From the NCBI GenBank assembly GCA_023415335.1, contig JAEZLD010000089.1:1-64000 (forward strand): a stretch of DNA of 64,000 bases, read 5' to 3'. Origin of the DNA: Bacillota bacterium. GTDB lineage: Bacteria > Bacillota > Clostridia > Clostridiales > Caloramatoraceae. A program made the translations under genes and the position numbers. The notes under the pieces were generated by a model that saw only the letters and a list, made by a program, of their open reading frames with translations, was not told the DNA's origin and ran no database searches. Positions 52,880 to 62,187 of the stretch are shown here, piece after piece. Numbering within the stretch: the stretch's first letter is position 1; every line of letters starts with the position of its first letter.

Positions 52880-53692
52880 TCATCCCATAAACATTATTAT
52901 ATAATAATATACTAGCGGTGCTGTATAAAGTATGCTATCAAACCTGTCCAGTACGCCTCCATGGCCAGGCATTATTTTCCCATAATCCTTTATTCCTGCA
53001 TGTCTCTTTATAGCAGAGGCAACAAGGTCTCCAATCTGGGATATTGCTGTACCTACCATTCCAAGTATTATAGGCTCATACCAGCTAATTCCTTCAATAG
53101 GAACAATAAGCCACCAGATTATAACCCCAAAAACTCCTCCAAGAACTCCACCTATTGCTCCCTCCACAGTCTTTTTAGGGCTTATTTCAGGACAGAGCTT
53201 TCTTTTTCCAAAGAACTTGCCTGCATAGAGTGCAAAGGTATCACAGCACCAAGAGATAATAAACACCAGCCAGATAACATACTGCCCCTGCTCATGATCC
53301 CTTATAAATATGAGCAGGTTAAAAAAGCAGATTACATATAAGAATCCTAAAATGGTTACTGCTGAGGATATGACATTGTATCTTCTTATAAAAATCGGTA
53401 CAGCCATGCTTACCATTGTGACTGCGTATATAAAAGGCAGCAAACGTCCCTCTGCACTTCCTGTGAACACCATTATAGTATCTATTAGAAAAGCAGCAGC
53501 CAGTACTCCAAATATTACAGGACTATCGCTTTTCTTAAAAGCATTGGTATACTCAAATATGGCAATGGCAGTTATTGAACATATTCCTATTTTAAATACA
53601 TATCCGCCCATCAGCACAAAAAAAATCAATAAAGGTATTGCAACAACCGCACTGATTACTCTTTTGTCTTTCATTCTATCCATATCCCCCAT
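52880..53692 (-). CDS. cdsA: Phosphatidate cytidylyltransferase
   Basis: CdsA makes CDP-diacylglycerol from phosphatidic acid and CTP, feeding PgsA. The hydrophobic protein (about eight helices) carries the full family signature, from SQIGDLVASAIKRHAGIKDY on into KIMPGHGGVLDRFDS near the C-terminus. The start is uncertain: ATGs at 53692, 53683 and 53674 are all in frame around a GGGGG site. It directly follows uppS. Confidence 0.96.
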   Translation of the reverse strand: MGDMDRMKDKRVISAVVAIPLLIFFVLMGGYVFKIGICSITAIAIFEYTNAFKKSDSPVIFGVLAAAFLIDTIMVFTGSAEGRLLPFIYAVTMVSMAVPIFIRRYNVISSAVTILGFLYVICFFNLLIFIRDHEQGQYVIWLVFIISWCCDTFALYAGKFFGKRKLCPEISPKKTVEGAIGGVLGGVFGVIIWWLIVPIEGISWYEPIILGMVGTAISQIGDLVASAIKRHAGIKDYGKIMPGHGGVLDRFDSILYTAPLVYYYIIMFMG

Positions 53693-54457
53693 TCATTTGA
53701 TTCCGCCAAACCTTCTATCCCTGTTCTGATAGTCTATAATAGCTCTGTAAAGGTCATCTGGCCTAAAATCCGGCCAGTTTATATTACAGAACCACAGCTC
53801 CGAGTAAGCCAGCTGGTATAATAGAAAATTACTTATCCGCATTTCTCCGCTTGGCCTTATCATTAAATCAGGGTCTGGAATTCCCCTTGTATAAAGCTCA
53901 TCTGAGATAGTTTTATCATCAATATCCTCAACCTTTATTTCTCCCTTAAGCACCTTAGATGAAATGGACTTTATTGCTCTTTTTATGTCATCCCTTCCCC
54001 CATAATTAAGTGCCAGGTTAAGAGAAAGTCCTGTATTATTTTTTGTTCTTTCATAGGCCCTTTTAAGTTCATCCTGACAAAGCTTTGGAAGGGCTTCCGT
54101 ATTTCCTATTGACCTTACTATTACATTATTTGCATTAAGCTCCTCAACCTCATTTCTCAGGTATTCCACCAGCAAAGACATAAGTGCCTGAACCTCATCC
54201 TTTGGACGTTTCCAGTTTTCTGTTGAGAAGGAATATAGGGTAAGATATTTTACTCCTATTGATGATGATGTTTTAACTATATCCCTTATTGCTTCTACTC
54301 CTGCCTTATGACCCGCTGCCCGAGGGAGTCCTCTTTTTTTTGCCCATCTTCCGTTCCCATCCATTATAACTGCAATATGGACAGGAACTCTGCTCATTTC
54401 TATATGATTTTTCAAATCCTTATTATGAATGCCAGACTTATTCTTCCATTTAAACAT
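53693..54457 (-). CDS. uppS: Undecaprenyl diphosphate synthase
   Basis: UppS elongates farnesyl diphosphate to the C55 lipid carrier for cell-wall synthesis. The HIAVIMDGNGRWAKKRGLPRAAGH motif (catalytic Asp in MDGNGRWA), TLYSFSTENWKRP, and PDLMIRPSGEMRISNFLLYQ are complete. 254 aa. The ATG at 54457 follows GGAGGATAG. It takes IPP from the same MEP pathway served by Dxr and IspG downstream. A strong terminator hairpin ends only about 18 nt upstream of the start codon. Confidence 0.97.
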   Translation of the reverse strand: MFKWKNKSGIHNKDLKNHIEMSRVPVHIAVIMDGNGRWAKKRGLPRAAGHKAGVEAIRDIVKTSSSIGVKYLTLYSFSTENWKRPKDEVQALMSLLVEYLRNEVEELNANNVIVRSIGNTEALPKLCQDELKRAYERTKNNTGLSLNLALNYGGRDDIKRAIKSISSKVLKGEIKVEDIDDKTISDELYTRGIPDPDLMIRPSGEMRISNFLLYQLAYSELWFCNINWPDFRPDDLYRAIIDYQNRDRRFGGIK

Positions 54458-54475
54458 TCCTATCCTCCTGCTTCT

Positions 54476-54499
54476 AAAAAACCCCCTCAAAAGAGGGGG
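54476..54499 (-). terminator. Intrinsic terminator abutting the uppS ribosome site
   Basis: On the minus strand CCCCCTC-TTTT-GAGGGGG is followed by TTTTTTA, then 9 nt later the GGAGG of uppS. There is no room for a promoter between them, so uppS depends on read-through or attenuation control. Confidence 0.9.
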
Positions 54500-54583
54500 C
54501 CCCTCAGCTTTAGGGAATCTCTTGATATCCCTAGCATGGGAAATTATTATTAAAGGTATTTTATACTAGTATAAAGCATATGT

Positions 54584-54766
54584 TTAAAAATACGCCACAT
54601 ATATAATAGGCTCTTCTTTTTCCACTATTTTTATTATCCGCAGCTCATCTCCCATTCTGGTATTCTTTCGGTCCTTCAGCTCTGCTAAGGTATAGCATAT
54701 ATCATTTTCAATAAGCCATGGTTTTACATCACTAAATCTGCGGCCTAATAGTTTTCTCAGTTCCAT
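54584..54766 (-). CDS. Small 60-aa protein after frr
   Basis: A compact protein with LGRRFSDVKPWLIENDICYTLAELK at the N-terminus and GDELRIIKIV...IIYVAYF at the end, resembling short conserved clostridial proteins of unknown function. Its ATG comes one base after the frr stop, so it is co-translated with frr. No catalytic motif is visible. Confidence 0.7.
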   Translation of the reverse strand: MELRKLLGRRFSDVKPWLIENDICYTLAELKDRKNTRMGDELRIIKIVEKEEPIIYVAYF

Positions 54767-54767
54767 C

Positions 54768-55325
54768 CTATACTGACATTATTTCCTTTTCTTTTGCTTC
54801 TACTATTTTATCGGCTTCCTTAACATAGCTGTCAGTTAGCTTCTGGATTTCATCCTCTGTCTTCTTTAATTCGTCCTCAGAGTGGCTGCCTTCCTTTTTT
54901 ATTGCTTTAAGCTTCTCGTTATAGTCCCTGCGTATAGACCTTATAGCAACCTTTGCTTCCTCTCCATGCTTTTTAACGACCTTTACTAGGTTTTTCCTGG
55001 TCTCCTCTGTAAGCTCAGGCACAACAAGCCTTATTACAGTGCCATCGTTTGTTGGATTCATGCCAAGATCTGATTTTTGTATTGCTTTTTCGATGTCCTT
55101 TATAAGGCTCTTTTCCCATGGCTGAATGGTTATCATACGAGGATCTGGGGTTGTAATAGTTGCAACGTTGGCAAGAGCTGTTGGACTTCCATAATAATCA
55201 ACAGTAATCTTATCCAGTATAGATGGATTAGCTCTTCCTGCCTTCAATGTCTGGAGTTCCTTTTTAAGTACATCCATGGTCTTTTTCATTTTTTCCTCAG
55301 CTGCCGATTTTACCTCTTTTATCAT
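54768..55325 (-). CDS. frr: Ribosome recycling factor
   Basis: RRF splits post-termination ribosomes with EF-G. The two-domain tRNA-like protein includes [47 protein letters not shown] and RRDYNEKLK. 185 aa is standard. It follows pyrH by 30 nt. Confidence 0.97.
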   Translation of the reverse strand: MIKEVKSAAEEKMKKTMDVLKKELQTLKAGRANPSILDKITVDYYGSPTALANVATITTPDPRMITIQPWEKSLIKDIEKAIQKSDLGMNPTNDGTVIRLVVPELTEETRKNLVKVVKKHGEEAKVAIRSIRRDYNEKLKAIKKEGSHSEDELKKTEDEIQKLTDSYVKEADKIVEAKEKEIMSV

Positions 55326-55355
55326 AGCTTTGCCTCCTCTTATTTTTATATATTT

Positions 55356-56069
55356 TTACTTATTTGATACCAGAGTGCCTATATCCTCTCCACACACTGC
55401 TTTTTTAATATTTCCAGGTTCATCAAGCGCAAAAACCAATATAGGAATATCATTATCCTTGCACAGTGATGTAGCAGTAAGGTCCATGACCTTCAAATCC
55501 CTTTCAAGAACCTCCATATAGGTAAGACTCTTAAACTTAACTGCATTCTTATTTATATGTGGATCACTGTCATAAACTCCATCTACTTTTTTAGCAAGAA
55601 GTATTACCTCTGCATCTATTTCTGCTGCTCTGAGTGCCGCCGTAGTATCAGTGGAAAAGTATGGGCTTCCGGTTCCGGCTGAAAAAATAACAACACGTCC
55701 CTTTTCCAAATGCCTTACTGCCCTTCTTCTTATAAACGGCTCTGCTATTTCTCTCATCTCAATTGCAGTCTGAAGCCTTGTATTCACACCTAAGCTTTCC
55801 AGCGCATCCTGCAGTGCCAGGCCATTTATTGTTGTAGCCAGCATTCCCATATAGTCAGCAGTAGTTCTGTCCATTTCATGGCCATCTCTGCCTCTCCATA
55901 TGTTACCTCCGCCTACTACTGCTCCAACCTCAACTCCAAGCTCCACAAGCTCTTTTATTTCCTCAGATATCCTATTTACTACATCAAAATCATATCCAAA
56001 GCCTTTATCTCCAGCAAGGGATTCACCACTAAGCTTAAGCATAACCCTTTTATATTTTGGTGTTACCAT
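55356..56069 (-). CDS. pyrH: UMP kinase
   Basis: PyrH phosphorylates UMP to UDP and is a hexamer of the amino-acid-kinase fold. [27 protein letters not shown], and [20 protein letters not shown] are present. 237 aa. It lies between tsf and frr in the classical order. Confidence 0.97.
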   Translation of the reverse strand: MVTPKYKRVMLKLSGESLAGDKGFGYDFDVVNRISEEIKELVELGVEVGAVVGGGNIWRGRDGHEMDRTTADYMGMLATTINGLALQDALESLGVNTRLQTAIEMREIAEPFIRRRAVRHLEKGRVVIFSAGTGSPYFSTDTTAALRAAEIDAEVILLAKKVDGVYDSDPHINKNAVKFKSLTYMEVLERDLKVMDLTATSLCKDNDIPILVFALDEPGNIKKAVCGEDIGTLVSNK

Positions 56070-56149
56070 TATTTACCTCCAAAATATTATATAAAATATT
56101 TTTACCTTAATATTTATTATATATTAAATATAATTATTTTCATAGTTTA

Positions 56150-56179
56150 TAAAAAAGAGAACACTGAAGTGTTCTCTTT
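56150..56179 (-). terminator. tsf terminator
   Basis: AAAGAGAACACT-TC-AGTGTTCTCTTT followed by TTTT on the minus strand, directly after the tsf stop. Confidence 0.88.
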
Positions 56180-56184
56180 ATATA

Positions 56185-57102
56185 CTACATACCTGCCTGT
56201 TTCATTACCTCTTCAGCAAAGTTCTCTTCCTTCTTTTCGATTCCTTCACCATTTTCAAATCTGGCGAATTTAACAATTGAAAGGCTCTTGCCCATTTCCT
56301 TTTCCTTCTGCTGGAGGAACTTCTTTATGGACAAATCCTGATCCCTTATCCAAGGCTGTTCAATCAGGCATACTTCCTTATAGTACTTTTGTACTTTTCC
56401 TTCTACTATCTTATCTACAATCTTCTCAGGCTTTCCTTCGTTCAAGCACTGCTGTCTGTAGATTTCCCTTTCCTTATCAAGGGTTTCTTCGCTAACCTCT
56501 TCAGGATTAATGTAATATGGATGTGCTGCCGCTACCTGAAGTGCAACTTCCTTTGCAACTTCTTTAGCTCCATCACAGGTGCAGCCTTCAACCTGAACCA
56601 TAACAGCAATTCTTCCGCCACCATGGATATACTCGGCAATAACACCGTTTTCTGTGTTAAACCTTTCAAACCTTCTGAAGGACATATTCTCTCCCAGCTT
56701 TGCTATTAAAGCAGTTATTGCATCCTTTACAGTTATAGTAGCATCTGCAATATATGACTCTGCGAGTATATCCTCAACTGTTTCCGCCTTAGAAGCGGCA
56801 ACCTGCTTTGCAATGTTTGTTGTAAGCGCTACAAAATCTTCGTTCTTTGCAACGAAGTCTGTTTCACAGTTAACCTCTACAACAACACCGGTCTTTCCAT
56901 CTTCAGTTATGTAGGTCATAACAAGTCCTTCTGCAGCTATTCTTCCTGATTTTTTTGCTGCTGCAGCCAAACCCTTTTCCCTTAAAATTTCTACGGCCTT
57001 ATCAAAATCTCCCTCAGCTTCTGTGAGAGCTTTTTTGCAGTTCATCATTCCTGCACCAGTTTTTTCTCTTAACTCAGCAACCATTTTTGCAGTAATAACC
57101 AT
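56185..57102 (-). CDS. tsf: Elongation factor Ts
   Basis: EF-Ts exchanges GDP for GTP on EF-Tu. The N-terminal UBA-like region ([26 protein letters not shown]) and the core [14 protein letters not shown] motif are diagnostic. 305 aa. Downstream of rpsB with a hairpin between. Confidence 0.98.
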   Translation of the reverse strand: MVITAKMVAELREKTGAGMMNCKKALTEAEGDFDKAVEILREKGLAAAAKKSGRIAAEGLVMTYITEDGKTGVVVEVNCETDFVAKNEDFVALTTNIAKQVAASKAETVEDILAESYIADATITVKDAITALIAKLGENMSFRRFERFNTENGVIAEYIHGGGRIAVMVQVEGCTCDGAKEVAKEVALQVAAAHPYYINPEEVSEETLDKEREIYRQQCLNEGKPEKIVDKIVEGKVQKYYKEVCLIEQPWIRDQDLSIKKFLQQKEKEMGKSLSIVKFARFENGEGIEKKEENFAEEVMKQAGM

Positions 57103-57128
57103 TTTATCTCCTCCAATATGTTATTAAA

Positions 57129-57161
57129 GGTAAGGGGTAAGATAATATCATTCCCCTTACC
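57129..57161 (-). terminator. Attenuator-like hairpin between rpsB and tsf
   Basis: GGTAAGGGG...CCCCTTACC is a perfect 9-bp stem followed on the minus strand by TTTAATAA, giving partial termination that would lower tsf relative to rpsB. Confidence 0.6.
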
Positions 57162-57168
57162 TTATTAT

Positions 57169-57867
57169 TTATTCTGCCAGCTGTTCGCCTTGTCTTCCTT
57201 CGATTATAGCGTCTGCTATCTTTCCAGCAATAAGCTTTACAGCTCTTATTGCATCATCGTTTCCAGGAATTACATAATCAACTTCCTCAGGATCGCAGTT
57301 AGTATCTACGATTCCGACAACCGGTATTCCGAGGATTTTAGCTTCAGCAACTGCATTCTTTTCTTTTCTTGGGTCAACTACGAAAAGCATATCTGGAAGC
57401 TTTGTCATGTTCTTTATTCCGCCCAGATTCCTTTCAAGCTTTTCTCTCTCATGTCTGAGCTTTATAACCTCTTTTTTAGGAAGAAGTTCAAATGTTCCAT
57501 CCTCTTCCATCTTTTCTATTTCGAAAAGTCTTTCTATTCTTGTTCTGATGGTCTTGAAATTTGTAAGCATTCCACCAAGCCATCTTTCGTTAACATAGTG
57601 CATTCCACACCTTGCTGCTTCTTCCTTCACTGAGTCCTGAGCCTGCTTTTTAGTTCCAACAAAGAGTATTTCCTTATTTTCTACAGCCTCGCCCTTTACG
57701 AAGTCATAAGCCTCTTCCATTTTCTTTACAGTTTTCTGGAGATCTATAATATAGATTCCGTTTCTCTCTGTAAAGATGTACTGAGCCATCTTAGGGTTCC
57801 ACCTTCTGGTCTGATGACCAAAATGAACTCCCGCCTCAAGTAATTGTTTCATTGATATAACTGACAT
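57169..57867 (-). CDS. rpsB: Small ribosomal subunit protein uS2
   Basis: S2 joins late in 30S assembly and helps bind S1. [34 protein letters not shown] and [25 protein letters not shown] are conserved. 232 aa. The start follows AGGAGG. A structured leader and own promoter precede it. Confidence 0.98.
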   Translation of the reverse strand: MSVISMKQLLEAGVHFGHQTRRWNPKMAQYIFTERNGIYIIDLQKTVKKMEEAYDFVKGEAVENKEILFVGTKKQAQDSVKEEAARCGMHYVNERWLGGMLTNFKTIRTRIERLFEIEKMEEDGTFELLPKKEVIKLRHEREKLERNLGGIKNMTKLPDMLFVVDPRKEKNAVAEAKILGIPVVGIVDTNCDPEEVDYVIPGNDDAIRAVKLIAGKIADAIIEGRQGEQLAE

Positions 57868-57892
57868 AAAGCACCTCCTGGTTTTTTTCCTC

Positions 57893-57951
57893 CGTCATAT
57901 TCATTTTCTCAAAGAGCTCTTACTGAGCACCTCTTTTTGAATTGTATGACG
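57893..57951 (-). other. Structured 5' leader of rpsB
   Basis: Outer stem CGTCATA/TATGACG encloses an inner hairpin (AAAGA..GCTC/GAGC TCTTT with a bulged GGT). This is a plausible autoregulatory site for S2; not matched to a known family. Confidence 0.5.
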
Positions 57952-57972
57952 TGTGTATTTATTACCTCTGAT

Positions 57973-58001
57973 AGTATATCATACAATATTCTATCAGGCA
58001 A
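57973..58001 (-). promoter_or_regulatory. rpsB promoter
   Basis: TTGCCT (57996-58001), 17 bp, TATACT (57973-57978) on the minus strand. Confidence 0.7.
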
Positions 58002-58042
58002 CAGTCATTATTTATTATTTATTATTTATCTTTTTTTATTTT

Positions 58043-58822
58043 TTAGCCCTTGTATTTTCTAAGCTCATCCAGCAGCTTATCATTAAGGACCCTTATATAA
58101 GTACCCTTCATTCCAAGTGATCTGGACTCTATTACTCCGGCACTTTCAAACTTTCTAAGGGCATTAACAATTACAGACCGGGTTATTCCTACCTTATCTG
58201 CAATCTTACTTGCAACCAGTAGTCCTTCATTTCCATCCAGTTCCTCAAATATATGCTCCACTGCCTCAAGCTCCGAGTAAGAAAGCGTTCCTATTGCTAA
58301 CTGGAGTACAGCTCTCTTTCTTGCATCCTCTTCGATTTCATCCTGCTTGGACCTTATGATTTCCATTCCAACTATAGCAGCACTGTATTCACCCAAAACC
58401 AGATCATCATCTGTAAACTCTGATTTATACCTGGCAATTATAAGTGTGCCCAGCCTTTCACGGTTTCCTATAATAGGTATTATTGTAGTTGTCTTTCCTT
58501 TATGCATGCACTCTTCTTTATTGTTGAACACACACTCTCCGTCAGTTGTGAGGTTTGCCCTTGTTTCCTCAATCTTTAGCAGCTTGTTATTATATTCCTC
58601 TGGAAACCTCTGCTGTTCTATTACGCTGCTTTTAAGCTCATCGCATTCACTGTTATCTAAAAGACCATAGCCCAGCACCTTGCCTTTCCTGCTTGCCACA
58701 TATACATTACACTCCATTACCTTGCTAAGAAGCTGACAGATATCAGTAAATATAACTGTTTCTGTAGCCGATTTCTGGAGTATCTTGTTTAGCATTCTGG
58801 TTTTTTCTAATAAAGATCCCAT
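58043..58822 (-). CDS. codY: Global regulator CodY
   Basis: CodY senses branched-chain amino acids and GTP and represses stationary-phase genes. The N-terminal GAF domain (about 1-155) and the C-terminal winged helix with [40 protein letters not shown] are complete. 259 aa. It lies 23 nt after hslU, as in Bacillus, and serves as a marker of Firmicutes. Confidence 0.98.
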   Translation of the reverse strand: MGSLLEKTRMLNKILQKSATETVIFTDICQLLSKVMECNVYVASRKGKVLGYGLLDNSECDELKSSVIEQQRFPEEYNNKLLKIEETRANLTTDGECVFNNKEECMHKGKTTTIIPIIGNRERLGTLIIARYKSEFTDDDLVLGEYSAAIVGMEIIRSKQDEIEEDARKRAVLQLAIGTLSYSELEAVEHIFEELDGNEGLLVASKIADKVGITRSVIVNALRKFESAGVIESRSLGMKGTYIRVLNDKLLDELRKYKG

Positions 58823-58845
58823 TTCAACTCTCCTTTAGTTATTTT

Positions 58846-60234
58846 TTAAATGATGTATTTTCTTGTGTCCCTTGCATTAAACACGCCTTCTGTATTTCTA
58901 TGAACATAATCCTTATTTATTACAACCCTCATCATATCTGTACTTGGTGCTTCAAAGGAAGCTTCCATAAGCACCTGTTCAATAACTGTATGGAGTCTTC
59001 TTGCACCTATATCCTCGTTTTGAAGGTTCATTTCATAAGCCGCTTCTGCTATAGCTTCAATACCGTCATCTGTAAATTCAAGTTCCACATTATCTGATTT
59101 TAAAAGCTCAATATACTGCTTTGTAAGAGCGTTTTTAGGCTTAAGAAGTATCTGTATAAAATCCTCTTTGGAAAGGCTCTTGAGCTCAACCCTTACCGGG
59201 AATCTTCCCTGTAGCTCCGGTATAAGATCAGTAACCTTTGCTACATGGAAGGCACCTGCAGCTATAAAAAGCATATAGTCTGTCTTTACTGGTCCATATT
59301 TAGTATTAACAGTACTTCCTTCTACTATAGGAAGGATATCCCTCTGTACCCCTTCCCTTGAAACGTCTGGGCCATTGGTGCTTCCCCTGCCTGCAATTTT
59401 ATCTATTTCATCAATAAATATTATTCCATCCTCTTCAGCCCGTCTCTTAGCCTCCTCATATACATCATCCATGTCTATAAGGTGTGAGGCTTCCTCCTGT
59501 TCAAATATCCTCAGGGCTTCCTTTACAGTAACCTTTTTCAGTTTTTTCTTTTTAGGAAACATGTTTCCTAAAACATCCTGGAGATTCAGGTTTACCTCTT
59601 CCATACCTCCTCCAGCAATTATCTCAAATGGAGAAGAGGAATTATCCTCCATCTCTACCTCTATAACCAAATCATCTATTAATCCCTGTTTAAGCTGCTC
59701 CCTAAGCTGCTCTCTCTCTGGCAAAAGGGACTGGTCCATCTCCTCCTCACCAGTTTCCTCCTGGTTCTGAAAGTTGAAGAACATAACAAGAGGATTCTGT
59801 GGAGATTCCTTCTTTCTTTTATCAGGAACCAGTATTTCTATTATCCTTTCTATTGCCAGTTCATGGGCACGGAGTCTTACCCTTTCAATCTTCTCTTCCC
59901 TTACCAGTCTCACAGATTCATCCACAAGGTCTCTTATTATGGAGTCTACATCCCTTCCCACATATCCGGTTTCACTAAACTTTGTTGCTTCAACCTTAAT
60001 GAAGGGGGCACTTACCAGCTTTGCAAGCCTTCTTGCTATTTCAGTTTTTCCCACACCTGTAGGGCCAATCATCAGTATGTTCTTAGGCATTATGTCATCC
60101 CTCATGTCATCGCTTACCAGTCTCCTCCTGTACCTGTTTCTAAGGGATATGGCCACCATTTTTTTAGCCTGCTCCTGACCTATAACATACCTGTCAAGCT
60201 CACCTACTATTTGTTTTGGAGTCAAATAATCCAT
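58846..60234 (-). CDS. hslU: ATP-dependent protease ATPase subunit HslU (ClpY)
   Basis: HslU unfolds substrates and feeds HslV. The AAA+ motifs GPTGVGKTEIARRLA (Walker A near residue 56) and IIFIDEIDKIA (Walker B) flank a family-specific I-domain (about 110-240). The sensor region GRFPVRVELKSL follows. 462 aa. GGGGGAA precedes the ATG; 20 nt after hslV. Confidence 0.98.
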   Translation of the reverse strand: MDYLTPKQIVGELDRYVIGQEQAKKMVAISLRNRYRRRLVSDDMRDDIMPKNILMIGPTGVGKTEIARRLAKLVSAPFIKVEATKFSETGYVGRDVDSIIRDLVDESVRLVREEKIERVRLRAHELAIERIIEILVPDKRKKESPQNPLVMFFNFQNQEETGEEEMDQSLLPEREQLREQLKQGLIDDLVIEVEMEDNSSSPFEIIAGGGMEEVNLNLQDVLGNMFPKKKKLKKVTVKEALRIFEQEEASHLIDMDDVYEEAKRRAEEDGIIFIDEIDKIAGRGSTNGPDVSREGVQRDILPIVEGSTVNTKYGPVKTDYMLFIAAGAFHVAKVTDLIPELQGRFPVRVELKSLSKEDFIQILLKPKNALTKQYIELLKSDNVELEFTDDGIEAIAEAAYEMNLQNEDIGARRLHTVIEQVLMEASFEAPSTDMMRVVINKDYVHRNTEGVFNARDTRKYII

Positions 60235-60254
60235 AACGCATTCCCCCTATGGCC

Positions 60255-60785
60255 TTATAAACACTCAACGTTAATATTGCTGTTGGTGTAAATACAGATT
60301 TCAGAAGCAATTGTAAGTGCATTTCTTACTATATCCTGTGAATCCATATCCGTATATCTGTACATGGCACGGGCAGCTGCAAGAGCATACATCCCTCCTG
60401 AGCCAATGGCAGCTATCCCATCATCCGGTTCTATTATCTCTCCTCCACCTGAAAGTATAAGAAGATTTTCCTTATCTGCTACTATCATGAGTGCTTCAAG
60501 CTTCCTGAGCATTTTGTCATTTCTCCACAGCTCAGTAAGGTCTATTGCTGCCTTTTTTATGTTGCCCCCATGCTGCTGCAGCTTCTCCTCAAACCTCTCA
60601 GACAGAGTAAATGCATCTGCCACAGAGCCTGCGAAACCCATCAGCACCTGATTGCTGTAAATCTTTCTTATTTTATTTGCAGTACTTTTAATTATTGTAT
60701 TTTCTCCAAACGTAACCTGGCCATCACCAGCAATGGCTACCTTACCATTCTTTCTGACTGCCACTATGGTGGTTGCTTTAAACAT
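60255..60785 (-). CDS. hslV: ATP-dependent protease peptidase subunit HslV (ClpQ)
   Basis: HslV is the proteasome-like peptidase. After a short propeptide (MFKA) the mature form should begin at Thr5 in TTIVAVRKNGKVAIAGDGQVT. ATG 60785 is selected because GGGGGAAGG lies about 7 nt upstream; the nine codons before it are not family-like. 176 aa. Confidence 0.96.
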   Translation of the reverse strand: MFKATTIVAVRKNGKVAIAGDGQVTFGENTIIKSTANKIRKIYSNQVLMGFAGSVADAFTLSERFEEKLQQHGGNIKKAAIDLTELWRNDKMLRKLEALMIVADKENLLILSGGGEIIEPDDGIAAIGSGGMYALAAARAMYRYTDMDSQDIVRNALTIASEICIYTNSNINVECL

Positions 60786-60815
60786 ACTTACACCTTCCCC
60801 CACCTGCCGCAATTA

Positions 60816-60848
60816 TTTTAATTGTTTGAAATATTCAAACAATTAAAA
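60816..60848. repeat. Perfect 15-bp palindrome between trmFO and hslV
   Basis: TTTTAATTGTTTGAA and its exact complement flank a 3-nt centre. No T-run follows in the direction of transcription, and the ribosome site of hslV comes shortly after, so a regulator-binding site or translational hairpin is likely. Confidence 0.7.
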
Positions 60849-60867
60849 TATATCACAGAGCCAAATT

Positions 60868-62184
60868 TTATTCAATGTTAATTTTATTAATCTCCATAAA
60901 CTCTCCTAAGGCTTCAAGGGCTCTTTCTGATATTTTTCTATTCTTAAGCCTCTTGTCCCTTATTCTTTCCCCTAACGCTGGTATAAGTCCAAAATTAATA
61001 TTCATAGGCTGGAAGTTTGAAACCGTTTCATCTGATATATAGCTGGCCAAAGAACCTATTGCCGTCTCCTTAGGAAAAACAAGAGGCTCTTTTCCATTAA
61101 TAATTCTCTCCATGTTTATGCCTGCAAGCATTCCCATAGATGCAGACTCAATATACCCTTCCACCCCAGATACCTGTCCTGCTACCATAACCTTAGGGTA
61201 TTTCTTCATCTGAAGTGTGGGCTTAAGCAGCTTTGTAGAGTTTATGTATGTATTCCTGTGCATAACACCATATCTTACAAACTCAGCCTTTTCTAGTCCT
61301 GGTATCATGCTGAATACCCTTTTCTGTTCACCCCATTTAAGATGGGTCTGAAAACCTACAATATTATAGAGTGTTCCGTCTGAGTTGTCCTGACGTAGCT
61401 GTACAACAGCATGTGGATGAACTCCTGTTCGTGGGTCCTTTAAACCAACAGGCTTAAGCGGCCCATAAAGTAGAGTATCTATTCCACGCTCAGCCATTTT
61501 CTCTACAGGCATACAGCCCTCAAAAACAACTTCCTTTTCGAAGGACTTCATCTCTGCCATATCTGCATTAACAAGCTCCTTCCAGAAAGCCTCGTACTCC
61601 TCCTTATTCATAGGGCAGTTATAATAATCTGCCTCACCCTTATCATATCTTGAAGCCTTAAAAGCAACATCTTTGTTTATGGAATCATATGTAACTATTG
61701 GTGCAGCCGCATCATAGAAATATAGGTATTCACATCCTGTCAATTTACCTATTTCTCTTGAAAGCTCTTCAGAGGTAAGTGGTCCTGTTGCTATAATTGT
61801 ATGCTCATCACTGTCTATATGTGTAACCTCATCCCTTATTACATGAATATTAGGATGTTTTAATATTGCTGATGTTATACACTCAGAGAAGCCCTCCCGG
61901 TCCACAGCCAGCGCTCCTCCTGCAGGAACTGCATGCTCATCTGCACATTTCATTATTAGTGAATTAAGCCTCCTAAGTTCCTCCTTAAGAAGGCCAACAG
62001 CATTCTCCAGCTGGTTGCTCCTTAATGAATTACTGCAAACCAACTCTGCAAACTTATCTGTATGGTGTGCGGGAGTACTTTTTACCGGCCTCATCTCATA
62101 CAGCTCTACAGAGATACCCCTTTCAGCCAGCTGAAAGGCTGCCTCGCTGCCTGCAAGCCCTGCTCCAATTACCTTAACTTTCAT
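60868..62184 (-). CDS. trmFO: Methylenetetrahydrofolate-tRNA-(uracil-5-)-methyltransferase TrmFO
   Basis: TrmFO makes m5U54 in tRNA from methylenetetrahydrofolate and [22 protein letters not shown] is the FAD-binding fold; [25 protein letters not shown] and [24 protein letters not shown] are diagnostic. 438 aa. It follows topA by 3 nt and precedes hslV without the usual xerC. Confidence 0.97.
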   Translation of the reverse strand: MKVKVIGAGLAGSEAAFQLAERGISVELYEMRPVKSTPAHHTDKFAELVCSNSLRSNQLENAVGLLKEELRRLNSLIMKCADEHAVPAGGALAVDREGFSECITSAILKHPNIHVIRDEVTHIDSDEHTIIATGPLTSEELSREIGKLTGCEYLYFYDAAAPIVTYDSINKDVAFKASRYDKGEADYYNCPMNKEEYEAFWKELVNADMAEMKSFEKEVVFEGCMPVEKMAERGIDTLLYGPLKPVGLKDPRTGVHPHAVVQLRQDNSDGTLYNIVGFQTHLKWGEQKRVFSMIPGLEKAEFVRYGVMHRNTYINSTKLLKPTLQMKKYPKVMVAGQVSGVEGYIESASMGMLAGINMERIINGKEPLVFPKETAIGSLASYISDETVSNFQPMNINFGLIPALGERIRDKRLKNRKISERALEALGEFMEINKINIE

Positions 62185-62187
62185 TTC

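Noticed and set aside
54458..54583. T-box leader for uppS
   Set aside because: No T-box sequence (AGGGTGGNACCGCG type) or specifier loop is visible; the leader is too short.
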